Shown in pieces: positions 19,090 to 29,901 of a DNA stretch of 33,517 nucleotides (position 1 is the first letter of the stretch; each line of letters begins with the position of its first letter). The stretch spans positions 946 to 34,462 of the forward strand of contig MNCI01003017.1 of assembly GCA_015680685.1 (NCBI GenBank), given 5' to 3'. The notes below the pieces were generated by a model. That model saw only the letters and a list, made by a program, of their open reading frames with translations. It had not been told where the DNA came from and did not search any database. The translations under genes were made by a program, and so were the position numbers. Origin of the DNA: Gnetum montanum. Taxonomy: Eukaryota; Streptophyta; Gnetopsida; Gnetales; Gnetaceae.

Positions 19090-20560
19090 TCATCTTTGAT
19101 CATTTTTTTCCCATGTCTTATTTGGTCTTCCTTTTGGTAGCTTTTCTGGAATAATGATGTAGCAACCTTTGTTTATAGGCTCATTATATCATCTTCTTTG
19201 CACATATCCAAACCATCTAAGTTATCATTATTATAACTCATCCAAAATAGAAGCTACTCCAAGTCTTCCTTTGATGTCAGTATTATGTAGTTTATCTCTT
19301 TTAGTAACATTCAACATCCATTGAAGCCTTCACATTTCTACCACATTAACTTGTTGTTCATGTATTCTTTGTACTACCAAACATTTAACACCATATAATA
19401 TAGAAGGTACGATTTTTATCCTATAAAATTTTTTCTTCAATTTTATTAGTATATTTTTATCACATAGAACACAAATAAACTATCTCCATTTTGATCATCC
19501 TACCTCAATTCTATTTCTTATATCTTAATCAATTTCACCATCTAATTTGAGGATTCATCCTAGGTAGTGGAAGTATTTGCAATAACGGAAATTATTACCT
19601 TAAATTATCACTTTTATTTTAGTATTATTTCTATTATTAAAATTGTATTTCATATATTTTTTCTTACTTCTTCTAAATTTTGAGCCTTTTGATTTTGCAT
19701 CATGTCTCCACTTCTCCATTTTAAAAGTAATATTTTTTTGAGTTCTATCCACCAACACAATATCATCTACAAATAGCATATAGCAAGGGATTTCATCTTG
19801 TATTTCTTTTATTAATTCATCCATAACAATTGCAAATAAGTACAAGCTAATTGTAAATCCTTGATATAGGTCCTTTGTAACTAAAAAATTAGATGTTGTT
19901 CCATAAGTTGTTCTAATTTTACTGGTATCTCCTTTATACATGTCTTGAATCACTTTAATATATTTATCATGGATTTTTTTTTCTCTTTAAGGCCTAGCAA
20001 ATAATGTCTATGCACTTTATCATATGCTTTTTCTAACTCAATAGAGATCATATGTAGTTTTTTTCTATCTTTTCTGAATTTCTTCTTTAATTTTTGTATC
20101 AAGAAAATAGCCTCTAATCTTCCTAGCATAAATCCAAATTGATTTTTTGATACTATTGATTCAAGTCTAAGGCATTGCTCTATGTATCTTTTTTAAAGCT
20201 TCATTTTGTAGCTCATTATCTTGATTCCTCTATAGTTTGCAAGCTTTTGTACATCTTCTTTATTTTTGGAAATGGAAACAACGAAGCCTTTTCTCCAATT
20301 GTTGAAAATTTCTCTATCCTTAATAGTATATCTCATTAGCTTATTCCCTCTATAGTCTGCATAATTTTATACAATTCCCTTATCTTTGTCAATGAGAATA
20401 ACAAAGTTTTTTCTCCAACTATTGGGGAGAGTTCATTAACTGAACTAAAATTTGGTTCTTCTTCTTGGATGGATGTCTTTTCTTAGGAATTATTTATTTA
20501 ATAATTCTTGAAAATAATTTTTCCAATTCTTTAAAATGTCATTATCTTTATGAGTCATAA
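19090..20560 (-). pseudogene. LINE reverse transcriptase relic
   Basis: Minus-strand blocks in order are NYRGIKIMSYKMKL (about 20210-20245), SKNQFGFMLGR (about 20115-20150), LHMISIELEKAYDKVH (about 20005-20050), GFTISLYLFAIVMDELI (about 19810-19870), FVDDIVLVDRT (about 19745-19775) and the C-terminal part DGEID...RNRIEVG and LYGVKCLVVQRIHEQQ (19340-19550). The best continuous frame is 19600-19953, 117 codons. FVDD replaces the usual FADD; both catalytic Asp residues remain. Several frameshifts and stops make it dead. The enzyme would have copied the element RNA at a nicked target. Confidence 0.88.
20210..20435 (-). repeat. Tandem duplication within the LINE
   Basis: Two adjacent segments both encode the same stretch. 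One reads NWRKGFVVSISKNK ... NYRGIKIMS (about 20215-20310). The other reads NWRKNFVILIDKDKG ... DYRGNKLM (about 20335-20430). Each is about 100 bases and they have diverged from each other. Confidence 0.65.
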
Positions 20561-20575
20561 TTTAATTAAGGATAA

Positions 20576-22150
20576 AAAATAATCATTAATTAAATTTACA
20601 TAATTTAGAATCATTAGTAATAGATGAAGTTAAAAGAAGAAAAAAAAGTTAATCCACAATATTATTGAAAATTCTCGTGATGTATTTATTTTATATATTG
20701 AAAGTCCTCTTCATATACTTTTCCAATATATGCATCACTAATTCAAACATCTATGTGATGAGTCTTGTAGTGGCATTTTGTATGTCAATAGTAAGTCCTA
20801 GATTTGGGAAGTATTCCATATGCCTAGTGTTTATGATCTAGTATGTTCAATAGTGGTTCTTGCCCTTTTGAGATGCATCCTTACCCCTTTGGATCATGCT
20901 TCAAGGTTTTATGTATAATTCCAAGCTCTCTAGGGGAATTATAGCTTCATTTAGATGTCCTAGAATCCTCCTGCATGCTTCCTTGGGCTTCGAATTTCAC
21001 TTGGAATGAATTAAGCAAAGTGTTGTGTTAAGGGGGCTTCATTGACTACCCTACATTAGTGCACCTCTTGTGTCAATGAAAGGAATGAGCTTACCCACTT
21101 CCCCCTCCCCTTAGTAGGCCTAGGTTACCTAACTTAATCTTTTATATGCACAAGATTAGTTCAAGTTGCATCAATGAGCCTCTATTGGTGTTTAGGCATT
21201 GACAAACTCCTTCTATTTCTATGTAAAAACCATAAATACCTAAGGTAAATTATTTCATAAAATGAATTCATACGTAGATATATTTTAGGGCTTTTGGCAT
21301 TTAGTTTATGTAAAGAGCTCTTCCACCCTTGGGCAAGTTGATTTCCTTCCTATTTTATGTGCTTTAAGCCATCACTTTCGCAAGTGTGACTAGACTCTAT
21401 CAGAGTGTTATCTTACTTATGTAGCTCATAATTGTTTGGTTAATGCAGAGTCTAGTGTTTCTGTAGTGAATCGAGCTTATGGTTTTCCCTCATGTTACCT
21501 TTTATACCTTAAATATTAAAACACCAAAAACATTATAAAATATTAAAATACTAAAAATATTTATGTAATTCTTATTTTCTTAAGCTGCAATAACTCATCC
21601 TTACCTAAGAAGGTCATAACTATATAATATGATGTTATGCCATCAAGGTTGTGAGTAAGAGTCATTTTCATTTGCATTTCATGTGTGGTGTTGCATTTGT
21701 CCCCAAGTGAGATTGCAACACAAGCATTGCACCTATCCCCAAGTGGGATTGTAATGCATGTGTGTCTATTATTCTATTTTTTATAATTGTAAAATCCATA
21801 AAAATTATATGAAAGGAAAAAGTATAAATACTCTCTTCATTCCTCACCATGGAAACATGGTTTTGCATTGTATTATATGTATTATAATCTCTTTTAGGTT
21901 TATTGAACATAATGATATACATAAGTATTCATGGAAACTCACTCAATATCATCCTTGAAGCTTACAATCAAATTTCACTATGATTGGTATGATATATTCC
22001 ATTGGTCAAAAATTGGGACCCCTATCATTAGCATTATTTCCAAGGTGAACATTAGTGAATTTTCTAGAAATGCTTGTACATTCTTGATCTTAACTTTTAT
22101 TCAAATTAATTATGTGTTTTTAGTATTATGTGTAGGTTGTGAATACAAGA
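20576..22150. other. Unassigned stretch upstream of element 4
   Basis: No gene or family recognised. If element 4 keeps its 5' LTR and leader it must lie here, but I could not find LTR ends, and the only primer-site-like string (about 22014, TTGGGACCCCTATC) is too weak to accept. The frames at 21668-22161 look like chance openings in AT-rich DNA. Confidence 0.35.
21690..21759. repeat. Two-copy tandem repeat, each unit a small hairpin
   Basis: The unit TTGCATTTGTCCCCAAGTG, followed by AGATTGCAA, is repeated with changes as ATTGCACCTATCCCCAAGTG and GGATTGTAAT. Each unit begins with TTGCA or similar and ends with its complement. Confidence 0.6.
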
Positions 22151-22153
22151 AAG

Positions 22154-23290
22154 ATGGTTGATAATACTAGGAGTGCACCAAACAATTTCAAAATTGCATA
22201 GAAAAAATGTGCTTTTATCACCTTTGAGTATTTAAAGAAAAAGTTCCTTCCACCGATTATGCTAGCTTATCATCAAGATAAGCAAGAAAGGTGAAGAGAT
22301 GTTCATGGTTGATTCTCTACGAATCTAGTCATGGCTACACTAGATGATATTATAGATGTCCTAATCAAAATGGGGCCAGAGGGTGCACATGCTACATACA
22401 AAGTTCATGAGCCTATGTTTGATGGTTACAAGTCTTTGTATGCATAAGATCTTTGAGATCAATTGGCAAAAAAAGAGGTTGGTATAGCTTCTTATTTGAT
22501 CATTCAAATGGAAAGTAGGAAGCTAAAGCAGATAAGAAGGGCAAAGGACTAATCCACCATGAAGATCCATGGTCACATACCTTCATCTTGTGTATAGCCC
22601 AAACTTTGAATGATGACCTTCTTTTCAAGTTCTAGCATCTACATTTGTCTGGACTTACTGATGATGATGATGATTCTACTTTATTTGATTGAGGTAATTA
22701 TCACAAATTAACTTAACCTATACATATTCTAAGGAATCATGTTCAAGATAGAAAAATTAAATGAATTAACATGACTAATATACCAACATATAGAGGATAT
22801 ACTAGTAATGATACCTATCTTTATATGCAAGCCTTTAAAAATTCTTACTATCTTCAAGGAATCAAGAGTGATTGGTAGAACTTTTGGTTATTTCCCTACA
22901 CCTCATAAAGCATGCAAAAACCTAGTATAAATCCCTTCCACCTAGATGAATTCAAAGATGGGTAGGATATGGTTATAATTTTCTATGCCAATTTTTAGAC
23001 CTATGTTCAAATTTCAAACATCTTATAGAAGGTGACCAGATGAAGGTAAGGAGCCTATAAGTCTCATGACATTGCCATGGAGAGACACATGAAAACTAAT
23101 CACTATTATTAGAACCATGGATTTAGTCAAAGGAAGAAATTAATGCACATCATAGAAAGGCTAAGGCAAGAGACAAGAGTATGTGTAGATATGTACATGA
23201 TGAGCCAGATGCATGAGAAGTTCATGTCCAAAATCAAAGCTCTCTTAGACATCATTGCAAGCATGGATGGTGAATGATGAAAGTGACAAT
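22154..23290 (+). pseudogene. gag: gag-like relic (element 4)
   Basis: ATG at 22154 is followed by a weakly open frame. Near 22775-22900 the reading IPTYRGYTSNDTYLYMQAF...YYLQGIKSDW, then FWLFPY, matches the capsid start of plant gypsy gag (IPxYxGxTDPxxHLxxF, then LFPxSLxGxAxxW). The end reads MMSQMHEKFMSKIKALLD. Frames change repeatedly and many stops are present. The identification rests on pattern only. Confidence 0.5.
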
Positions 23291-24489
23291 CAACCAAGGA
23301 GTACAATCAAAATCCATCATGCAAATAGAAGACTAAAAACATTGAAGATACCACTGAATCTCTCACTGCAATTCCAACCCTAATACAATATCAAAGTAGA
23401 ACAAACAAGGCCATGATAGATCTGGACCATCATGTAGATTGATTTTGGGATGCAATGAATTAAAAAAACCACTACTCTCATGGACATTGAGGGTAAGGTG
23501 GTTGAAGTTGCAATCAAAGTAGTTGCACCACATGAACACTCAAAAAGGTATGATGACAAGTGTAAAGAAAAGTTCTCTTATTCTAAGATCATTCAAGAAT
23601 ATTGAAATAAGTCTTTCTCATCCTTTAATGATGTGGATCACTATGAATACTGCTCATACTCTCATGATTCATAGTGATGCCTAGTCATGACTTACATGAT
23701 TGGTGAGATGGGACAATCTAGGATGCCTCTGAATCCCAAATTTGTCAAGAGGAAAATGAGGAGGGTCATGTATCCTATCCATTCATACTATCTTGGTTAT
23801 GCATATCTATAACCCATGCAATAGTATTAATAGTGGCAAGCTCTAAATTCTTGAGATGCTACTACATAGAAGTTTCCAACTCTAGTGCAATAATACATGG
23901 CACCTCTACCTAGGCCTTATTTTCATGGTTCACACATAGGTACTTATTAATCACCAATTATGATACCTCAACAGTACTTACCTACTTTGAATAATCTTTC
24001 CAATCAAGCTTTCTAGGAACAATAGCAACAGCTTCCACTTTTTAGTTCCATGCAAGGTGGGATACCTAGTTAATCATAGCCAATATAAGACAAGTTATGT
24101 AATATTATCTACTATGTTAATCTTGCTTCTACACATGATTCTAGGAAATATTATCAATCCTTATCAATTTGGTTGTAGGGGGAAGCTTGAGGTCCCATGA
24201 TAGAAAATTCTATCACAAGCATAGATGTGAAAAGCACAAAATACGGTCTACCTCAACCTCTGCATTTTGTGAAAAGAGTATGCATTCATACTAAATAAAA
24301 ATCCACATTTAGGAGATCTTGATGAAATCCCCTAACCATAATCAAACTATAATATTTACTTCAAGGATACATTCCACTATATTATCTACAAGAGATAACA
24401 TGATGGCACCTGATGATAATATTATCACCATTTCCATGTCTATAGTGGCAATGTAGGTAGTCAAAGAAGGATATTTGTCCAAAAAGAAA

Positions 24490-24717
24490 TTAGAAACTAG
24501 AGTTCCCATGGTGAAGATCAAAATTAATAAAAAAGATCATTATCTAGCTCTTTTTAACTCTAGTTTAGAAGCCAAACTCATCTCACAATAGCAAAACCTT
24601 AATTAGAGGCTTCTTTCTCTCAAGCATTTAACATTCCATTAGAGCTAGCAAACTAATCTTATGCATATTTTGTGAAATACGTATGTAATATAATCAATTC
24701 TATCATAGGTGGGTCTT
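24490..24717 (+). pseudogene. Protease relic, 5' part (element 4)
   Basis: VPMVKIKINKKDHYLALFNS contains the strand before the active site; the catalytic block reads FNSSLEAKLIS where FDSGSEVNLIS is typical, so Asp is Asn and Gly is Ser. After a frame change, NIPLELAN and IINSIIGGSYI match the flap and following strands. The sequence is then interrupted at 24717 by the element 5 LTR. Compare IPLGLVEDIV and LELANES in the element 3 protease. Confidence 0.6.
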
Positions 24718-25623
24718 ATATATAGTGTAGGGACATCTTTACTAATCCTCTTTTCTTTGTTCTACAAGCGGTTTTTTACAAGTTTCTGGAGCTAAAAGGA
24801 CATCTAGATGTACAAGAAACATCTTGGTAGAATACAGAGTCTTCCCAAAAGATGTCTATAAAGTGAAAAAAACATCTATCTAGAAGTGAAGATGTCTCTA
24901 CTAAACTTGAGACATTTCTAGTGAGATGTCTTTGCAATAGTGCCCAAGTAATAATGACATATCCTAAAAGTCAGAGACATCTCTCTTGTAAGTTGGAGTT
25001 CTTAGAAAGACATCTTCCAAAAGCTAGAGATGACTCATACAATAGGTAAAACTTCTATAACTAACCATCCCAACTTAGAAAATACCCAAAACATTGGAAA
25101 AAAATATGGAAATAACTTGAAATTCTCATTGAGTTGGAAAAATGTTTTTAGCTTTCTTATCTTGGTTTTCTCAATAAATATTGATGTTATTTCATGTTTC
25201 CATCATCATGTCATAAGTTGATGTAAGTTGATCAAGTGAGTAAGTGTGAATAGAGCATACTGAGTGAGTGCATATGTGATAACAACTCTAAGGTTAATTG
25301 TGTAATGTATTAATCCATGTATACTTGTGCCTTGTTGGTGTGTTGAGATCTCAACCCTAGGTTGTGAAAGAGATTTTCTATTGGTTGTGTCTTCCATTAT
25401 GAACAACCATTGTGTGGTTGTAAAGCCTCTTGCTTTGTAGCATCACTTGAGCATTGTGAGTGTATTTTGGATGTGTTTATGGGTTGTGGAATCTTGTTGT
25501 AATATTCTTTTAAATAATTGAATAAAGCTAGTTTTTCTTGTTTTCTAGCATATTGGTCTATCTTTCATAATATGTGGATTTAGTGAGTCAAATATTATTT
25601 TTCATTGTAGTGAATCTACTTCA
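24718..25623 (+). repeat. 5' LTR of element 5
   Basis: Aligned with the 3' LTR from GTGTAGGGACATC (24725) to the CA at 25622-25623. Shared blocks include CATCTTGGTAGAAT, CATCTATCTAGAAGTGAAGATGT, GATGTTATTTCATG, GATCAAGTGAGTAAG and GGTTGTGGAATCTTGTTGTAAT. The LTR start (TG expected) is mutated, so 24718 is an alignment-based estimate. Confidence 0.85.
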
Positions 25624-25632
25624 GCTAATTAT

Positions 25633-25644
25633 TAGTATTGGAGC
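25633..25644 (+). other. Primer-binding site of element 5 (tRNA-Met type, decayed)
   Basis: TAGTATTGGAGC matches 9 of 12 bases of TGGTATCAGAGC, the primer site complementary to plant initiator tRNA-Met that most chromoviruses use. It lies 9 bases after the LTR end. Confidence 0.65.
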
Positions 25645-25689
25645 TTTAGGTTGATTATTACTTGTACTTGGTTAAGGATTTTGTTAGAT

Positions 25690-26556
25690 TTAGATGATAG
25701 GTAAGAAGAAATAAGTTCAAGCCTAGAATAGAGACATGAAGAGCATGAAGTCTACCTTCCAACTAATTGTTGCTCAATTGGATAAGATCACAACAAGGGT
25801 TAACAAGAATATAAATACTATTGATATTTAGACATGCAAAGGTAATAAGCATTCACGTTTGGATGATGATAAAGAATTTTCATGTCTAGGTGGATGGAAT
25901 GATGAGGAAGGATAATCCAACTACGCAAGTGTTAGAATCCATTAGCCTAGGATTCCAATAGAAGGAAGTCCTATTCCTTGTATAAGAATTCCAAAAGCTT
26001 CATCGCTAACCTCTAATTTTTCTCTAGGCATGCTTAACGAGGAGGATGAATCAAGGCTTAATAGAGTGTTCAAAAATGCTGCAAGACTTCCATACATTGA
26101 GCTGAAGACTTTCAATGGTGTAGATGACACCAATGCTTTTTCAAGTTTTGTAATGAAACTTGACAAGCACTTTCAGATGGAAGAGGAACCAAATCACTTG
26201 AGAGTATTGATTATTGAATCTACATTAGAAGGTATGACTTCTACTTGATGAGAAAAGAAGTCCCTAGTTGAACGGAAAAATGGTCAACCCATTAGAGATT
26301 GAAATTTTATGAAATACATGTTGTGAAGAAAGTTAGAATAATCTTATTAAAGATAAGAAACTATTATGAAGTTCAAATTACTAAGGCAAGGTAACAAAGA
26401 AGTTAAAGAATTTTACATAAAATTTTGATATCTATTTTATCAAGCAAAGGTAAATTGGGAGTATGAATAGGCTTCAATATTTCAAGAGGTCCCAAAATGA
26501 TGTATCAATATGAGTTATCATTCTATAATCCATAAAATTTCAATGAGACTTATGAT
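25690..26556 (+). pseudogene. gag: gag relic (element 5)
   Basis: The start resembles KKSTFQLIVAQLDKITTRVNKN. The capsid domain begins PYIELKTFNGVDDTNAFSSF (26081-26140), followed by KLDKHFQMEEEPNHLRV, the usual chromovirus gag opening. A stop at 26246 is followed by LLRQGNKEVKEFYIKF, equivalent to the gag segment before the major homology helix. Frame breaks are frequent. Confidence 0.75.
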
Positions 26557-26830
26557 TTGGGACTCAAGGTAGAAAAGAAACTAAGAAAATTTGGATACAA
26601 GAGCAAACAAACTTCCAAGGGAAAGGTCAAGGAATCTAAATCAAAAAAGGGATCCAAGTGCAAAACTAAAGACAAAGATGATAGTCATGACAGGAAGACA
26701 AAGAAGAATAATGAGAAGGGAAAAGCCAAGAAGAACCAAGGAAAGGAAGACAAGGCTTTACTCATCAAAGATTCAATGCTTCAAATGTGAAGACTAGGAA
26801 CACAAGCAATGGTAATATTCATTTCACAAG
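26557..26830 (+). pseudogene. Nucleocapsid-like basic region with broken zinc knuckle (element 5)
   Basis: The region is strongly basic, with runs of KSKKGSKCKTKDKDD type in one frame and KPRRTKERKTR in another. It ends at IQCFKCED-stop-EHKQW-stop (about 26770-26812), a CX2CX4H zinc knuckle whose last Cys position is a stop. The knuckle would bind the genomic RNA. Confidence 0.65.
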
Positions 26831-27536
26831 GTAGCCAAGGGAAAAGATGTGCAAACCATAAAGGTGGAATAGACAATAAGCCAAACTCTTTAGAGAGGTA
26901 ATTTTAATTCTTCCAATATTGGAAAAATTTTTGAATTAAAGTTTTATGCATTTATGAGGAATGTAAATAGGGGAGACCATCCTAATAGAAAATTGGTATT
27001 TTGGATTGGGACTAGAAGTTTGCATAGTGGATAATAGATTCATGTTTTGATTAATAAGAATGCCTAAGAAAATGTTTTTTCTTCTAGAGTAGTTTCTAGA
27101 TTCTCTTTGATAACTATACCTTATAACGTACATTTGTTGTTTAGGGATTTCTCTCAAGAATTAAGGGAACAATGTACTTTGAAATTTAAAATAAAAGAAA
27201 ATCATATATTCAGGATGTGATTCCTAAAAATCAAATTTGGATGAAACCTACAAAGGTGAGGACAATTAGAGATTTCCCAACTCTTAAGAATGTTTAGTAT
27301 TCATCAAACATTAGATTGAACCTATCAATGCAGGTAAGATCATTTCTTGGTTTGGTAGGTCTTTTTAGAAGGTTCATACAAAATTTTAGTGGTATTTCTT
27401 TTTCTATGTTTTCTTTGTTAAAGAAAAATAAATATTTCAATTGGAATAATTAAACCCAAAGGAGTTTTGAATTATTGAAAGTAAATATTACCAATGAAGT
27501 GATGCTTGAAATTTTATATTTTCATAATATTTTTAG
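26831..27536 (+). pseudogene. Short protease/RT relic with large deletion (element 5)
   Basis: Only about 0.7 kb separates the knuckle from RNase H, whereas protease plus RT would normally need about 1.8 kb. The one clear block is VRSFLGLVGLFRRFIQNFSGI (about 27336-27398), the RT thumb, followed by LLKKNKYFNW. The RT palm with its catalytic Asp pair is absent. The part 26831-27230 is uninterpretable. Confidence 0.7.
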
Positions 27537-28080
27537 ATGGAGATGGATTCTAGTGGACTTGCCATTGGTAGGGTACTTTCACAAGAAGTTAGACCTATTA
27601 CTTTATTTTCAAAGAAGTTGAATGAGCCAAGGAAGAAATATAGTATATATAAGAAGGAAGTAATCAAGCATTGGAGGCATTACTTGTTTTCCAAAGAGTT
27701 TACTTTAATGACACAACATAAAGCACTAAAATTCCTAAACTCTCAAAAGAAGATGAGTGCAAAGCATATGCAGTCAATTATATAGTTATAAGAGTTCAAC
27801 TTTATGTTGAAGCACAAAAGTGAAAAAGCCAATATGGTAGTTAACACATTGTCCAAGATGCATGTAGTTAATCTCAGTGTACCTTATGTGGAAGATATGG
27901 GTGATTTTATTGATTTTGTATGAACATGATGTTAAATTCTGGTAGGTTTGAAAAGGCTTGAAGAAACCATTATTATGAGGATAGACCAATGGAGGAACTA
28001 TCATATTCAAGATGAACTTTTATTCATGAATGGAAAGATATCTATCCCTAATTGTGATTTTAAGAAGAATATTTTGATTA
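27537..28080 (+). pseudogene. pol: RNase H domain relic (element 5)
   Basis: The frame 27537-27785 reads MDSSGLAIGRVLSQ, with the first catalytic Asp, then PITLFSKKLNEPRKKYSIYKKE, with the Glu position, and MTQHKALKFLNSQKK, where Gln replaces the Asp of TDH. After a stop it continues NFMLKHKSEKANMVVNTLSKM, the end of the domain. Confidence 0.82.
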
Positions 28081-28890
28081 AAAGAATTATAGTGGTATGG
28101 TAAGGTCACATGCATAGGGATAAAACATTGGAACTTGTGGGTAGGCACTATTTTGGCTTTGTATGACAACTGAAGTTTCAAGATTTGTGGAGGAGTATTT
28201 GACTTGTCAAAAGTTCAAAGGAGATAAAGAATTAAATGGACACTATATGTCTTTGACAATTCCCAAGCATCCATGGGAAAGTCTATCTATGGATTTTGTG
28301 AGCAATCTTTCAAAAATCAAGAGTGGAAATAATGCAATTTTTATTATTATGAATAAGATTTCTCATATGGCATACTTTATTAAGTGTAAAAAGGTGACTG
28401 ATGCTTCCCTTGTGCCAAATTTATTTTTCTCGCATGTTGTGAATTTGCATGGAATTCTTTTGAATATTATTAGTAATAGAGACTTAAAGTTTACAAGTCA
28501 TTTTTAGAGGTTCCTTTACAAAATTTTTGGGACAAAACTAACTTTTTTTAGTGCTATCAGTCATAATTTGTTACCCAAACAAAGGTTGTAAATAAATCCT
28601 TATTGAATATTTTGAGGTGTTTGTGTGATGGACAGTGAAATAGATGAGAAAACTTATTGTGTCATGCTAAGTTTTCATACAATAATGTTTTTTATATTAC
28701 CATTAGTAAAATTCCATTTAAGATGAGCTATGATTTTTGTCCATTGATGGTGGACACTTTGAAAAGATTTGATGAAGAAGCTAAACTTAATGCTAATTTT
28801 GTGCAAGAGATGAGGGATCTCCATGTACAAGTAGAATTAAATCTTGAGAAGAAGGCTAAAGATAGATTTCTTAAGAGAAATTAAGGTAAG
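28081..28890 (+). pseudogene. pol: Integrase relic (element 5)
   Basis: The zinc-binding half is degraded: GHMHRDKTLELVGRHYF, then EEYLTCQ, with one Cys lost. The core contains PWESLSMDFVSNLSKIKSGN with the first Asp, AYFIKCKKVTDASLV, and ISNRDLKFTSHF with the second Asp (28163-28507). The third acidic position, normally Glu in QTE before VNxSL, is Lys in the reading KVVNKSLLNILRCLC (about 28582-28625). The tail FSYNNVFYITISKIPFKMSYDF follows at 28660-28740. It would have inserted cDNA into the genome but is inactive. Confidence 0.85.
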
Positions 28891-29099
28891 TAGAAGTCTA
28901 ATTTTTCTATTGGTGACTTGGTTTAGATGCATCTAAAGAATAAAAGGTTGAGAGGTGTTAACTTCTAAAAGCTAAAAGATAACAAGATTAATGTTTCAGA
29001 TCTTATGCACTATCATGAACTGATTGATGAGGAAACCATCCAAGATAGCATCAATAAGTTGAAAAGGGCTATTGATTATTCGAAACCTTCAATGAAGAG

Positions 29100-29215
29100 G
29101 AAGGTAATTATACTAAAGTAGAGAAAAGCTTCAAGCACTTGGGGAGTGAAGAGTCACGAGTACTTAATTCATTAGTAGGATTAGTATACAGATGATGCTA
29201 TATGGGTCCATAAGA
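29100..29215 (+). pseudogene. Chromodomain-like relic at the integrase C-terminus (element 5)
   Basis: One frame reads VIILK-stop-RKASSTWGVKSHEYLIH, then three TAG codons and YTDDAIWV. The spacing resembles a chromodomain (EILDxR..., EYLVKW, then DATWV), with TAG at positions where Trp is common. Chromodomains of this group direct integration to heterochromatin. The identification rests on pattern and on position just before the polypurine tract; it is tentative. Confidence 0.45.
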
Positions 29216-29279
29216 TCAAACTTCATAAGTGGGGAATCACTTATACCCCTTCTTCCTTGTCAAAATGAGTTCATGTTTT

Positions 29280-29294
29280 GAAGGATGGGAGGGT
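29280..29294 (+). other. Polypurine tract of element 5
   Basis: GAAGGATGGGAGGG ends directly before TGGTATAGTGACATC, the 3' LTR start. It is the expected plus-strand primer. Confidence 0.75.
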
Positions 29295-29568
29295 TGGTAT
29301 AGTGACATCTCTTTCTATCCCTCCTCCTCATTGTATGGGCAGTTTTTGCAAGTTTTGGAAGCTTGAAGAATGTTTGGAGATACAAGATATGTCTTGGTAG
29401 AATGTAGAGTCTTTCCATGAGACATTTGTCTAGAAGTGAAGATGTGTCTAGTAAACCTAAGACATCTCCTAGGCAATATAGATATCTTCCAAAGGTCAAA
29501 GATGTTTCTCCTATGAGTTGAAGTTCTTAGAAAGGCATCTCTTGCAGGCTTGAGACAAATTGTATAGC
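29295..29568 (+). repeat. 3' LTR of element 5, left part
   Basis: Homologous to 24718-25050 of the 5' LTR, with small deletions. It is interrupted after TTGTATAGC by the solo LTR. The last five bases, ATAGC (29564-29568), are the left target-site duplication of that insertion. Confidence 0.85.
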
Positions 29569-29661
29569 TGATGAGTCATGGTCTATCAGGCCTAGTTATC
29601 AAAGCCTAGTTATCAGAGCCCTGATACAAGATATGGTCTATCAGTCCCAGTTATTGGAGCC

Positions 29662-29702
29662 GCGATATCGCATCAACTGCAATATTGCATATGCGATATC
29701 AC
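29662..29702. promoter_or_regulatory. GATATC palindrome cluster in the solo LTR, 3 units
   Basis: GCGATATCGC at 29662-29671, TGCAATATTGCA at 29678-29689 and GCGATATCAC at 29693-29702, in the same position relative to the TATA-like sequence as in the other copies. The middle unit is still a perfect palindrome although both CpG sites have changed. Confidence 0.65.
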
Positions 29703-29718
29703 AGCCTGCTGTAATTTC

Positions 29719-29727
29719 TCTAAATAA
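29719..29727 (+). promoter_or_regulatory. TATA box relic of the solo LTR
   Basis: TCTAAATAA, followed by GAGG, corresponds to TATAAATAAGAGG of the family with the second base changed, so this promoter is probably weakened. Confidence 0.5.
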
Positions 29728-29895
29728 GAGGTGGTTTTTCTTGTTCTAGGAGTTAGTTCTTCTATTTTATTTGTAAGTTTTTAAGTTTAGATTTCTTTGA
29801 ACCATTTCCTCCCAATGTATGCCTGTAGTGTGGTGATTGTAATTGTACGACACCTTTATTCGAGTGTGACGTACTTGGACACGTCCATGACCAAA

Positions 29896-29901
29896 AATAA
29901 A
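29896..29901 (+). terminator. Polyadenylation signal of the solo LTR
   Basis: AATAAA in CCAAAAATAAAGATCGAGA, aligned with the AATAAAGA(T/C)GAACTT signal of the other family LTRs. Confidence 0.5.

Larger units (their letters stand above)
18960..20575 (-). mobile_element. RTE-type LINE, 5'-truncated
   Basis: On the minus strand the relic runs from an upstream segment NDILKNWKNYFQELLN (about 20510-20550) through RT domains to a 3' terminus. It ends with a short GATGATGATGAAGAAGAA microsatellite tail at about 18966-18985, preceded by sequence for NPILLG. Such microsatellite tails, and the order NYRGIK, QFGFM, LEKAYD, F(A)DDIVL, LLYG, are typical of plant RTE elements. The 5' part (endonuclease) is missing, the usual result of incomplete reverse transcription. 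It carries an internal tandem duplication near 20210-20430. Confidence 0.88.
22154..24717 (+). mobile_element. Element 4, left part: gypsy gag-protease relic
   Basis: A gag-like segment is followed after about 1.2 kb by a protease-like segment, which is cut at 24717 by the 5' LTR of element 5. The rest of the protease appears at 31034-31135, beyond element 5. The lineage appears Athila- or Tat-like from the gag pattern and the ILGRxWLSTT-type protease end, but decay is heavy. Confidence 0.6.

Noticed and set aside
22014-22030. TTGGGACCCCTATC as the primer site of element 4
   Set aside because: Only about 7 of 13 bases match the Athila site and no LTR end adjoins it.
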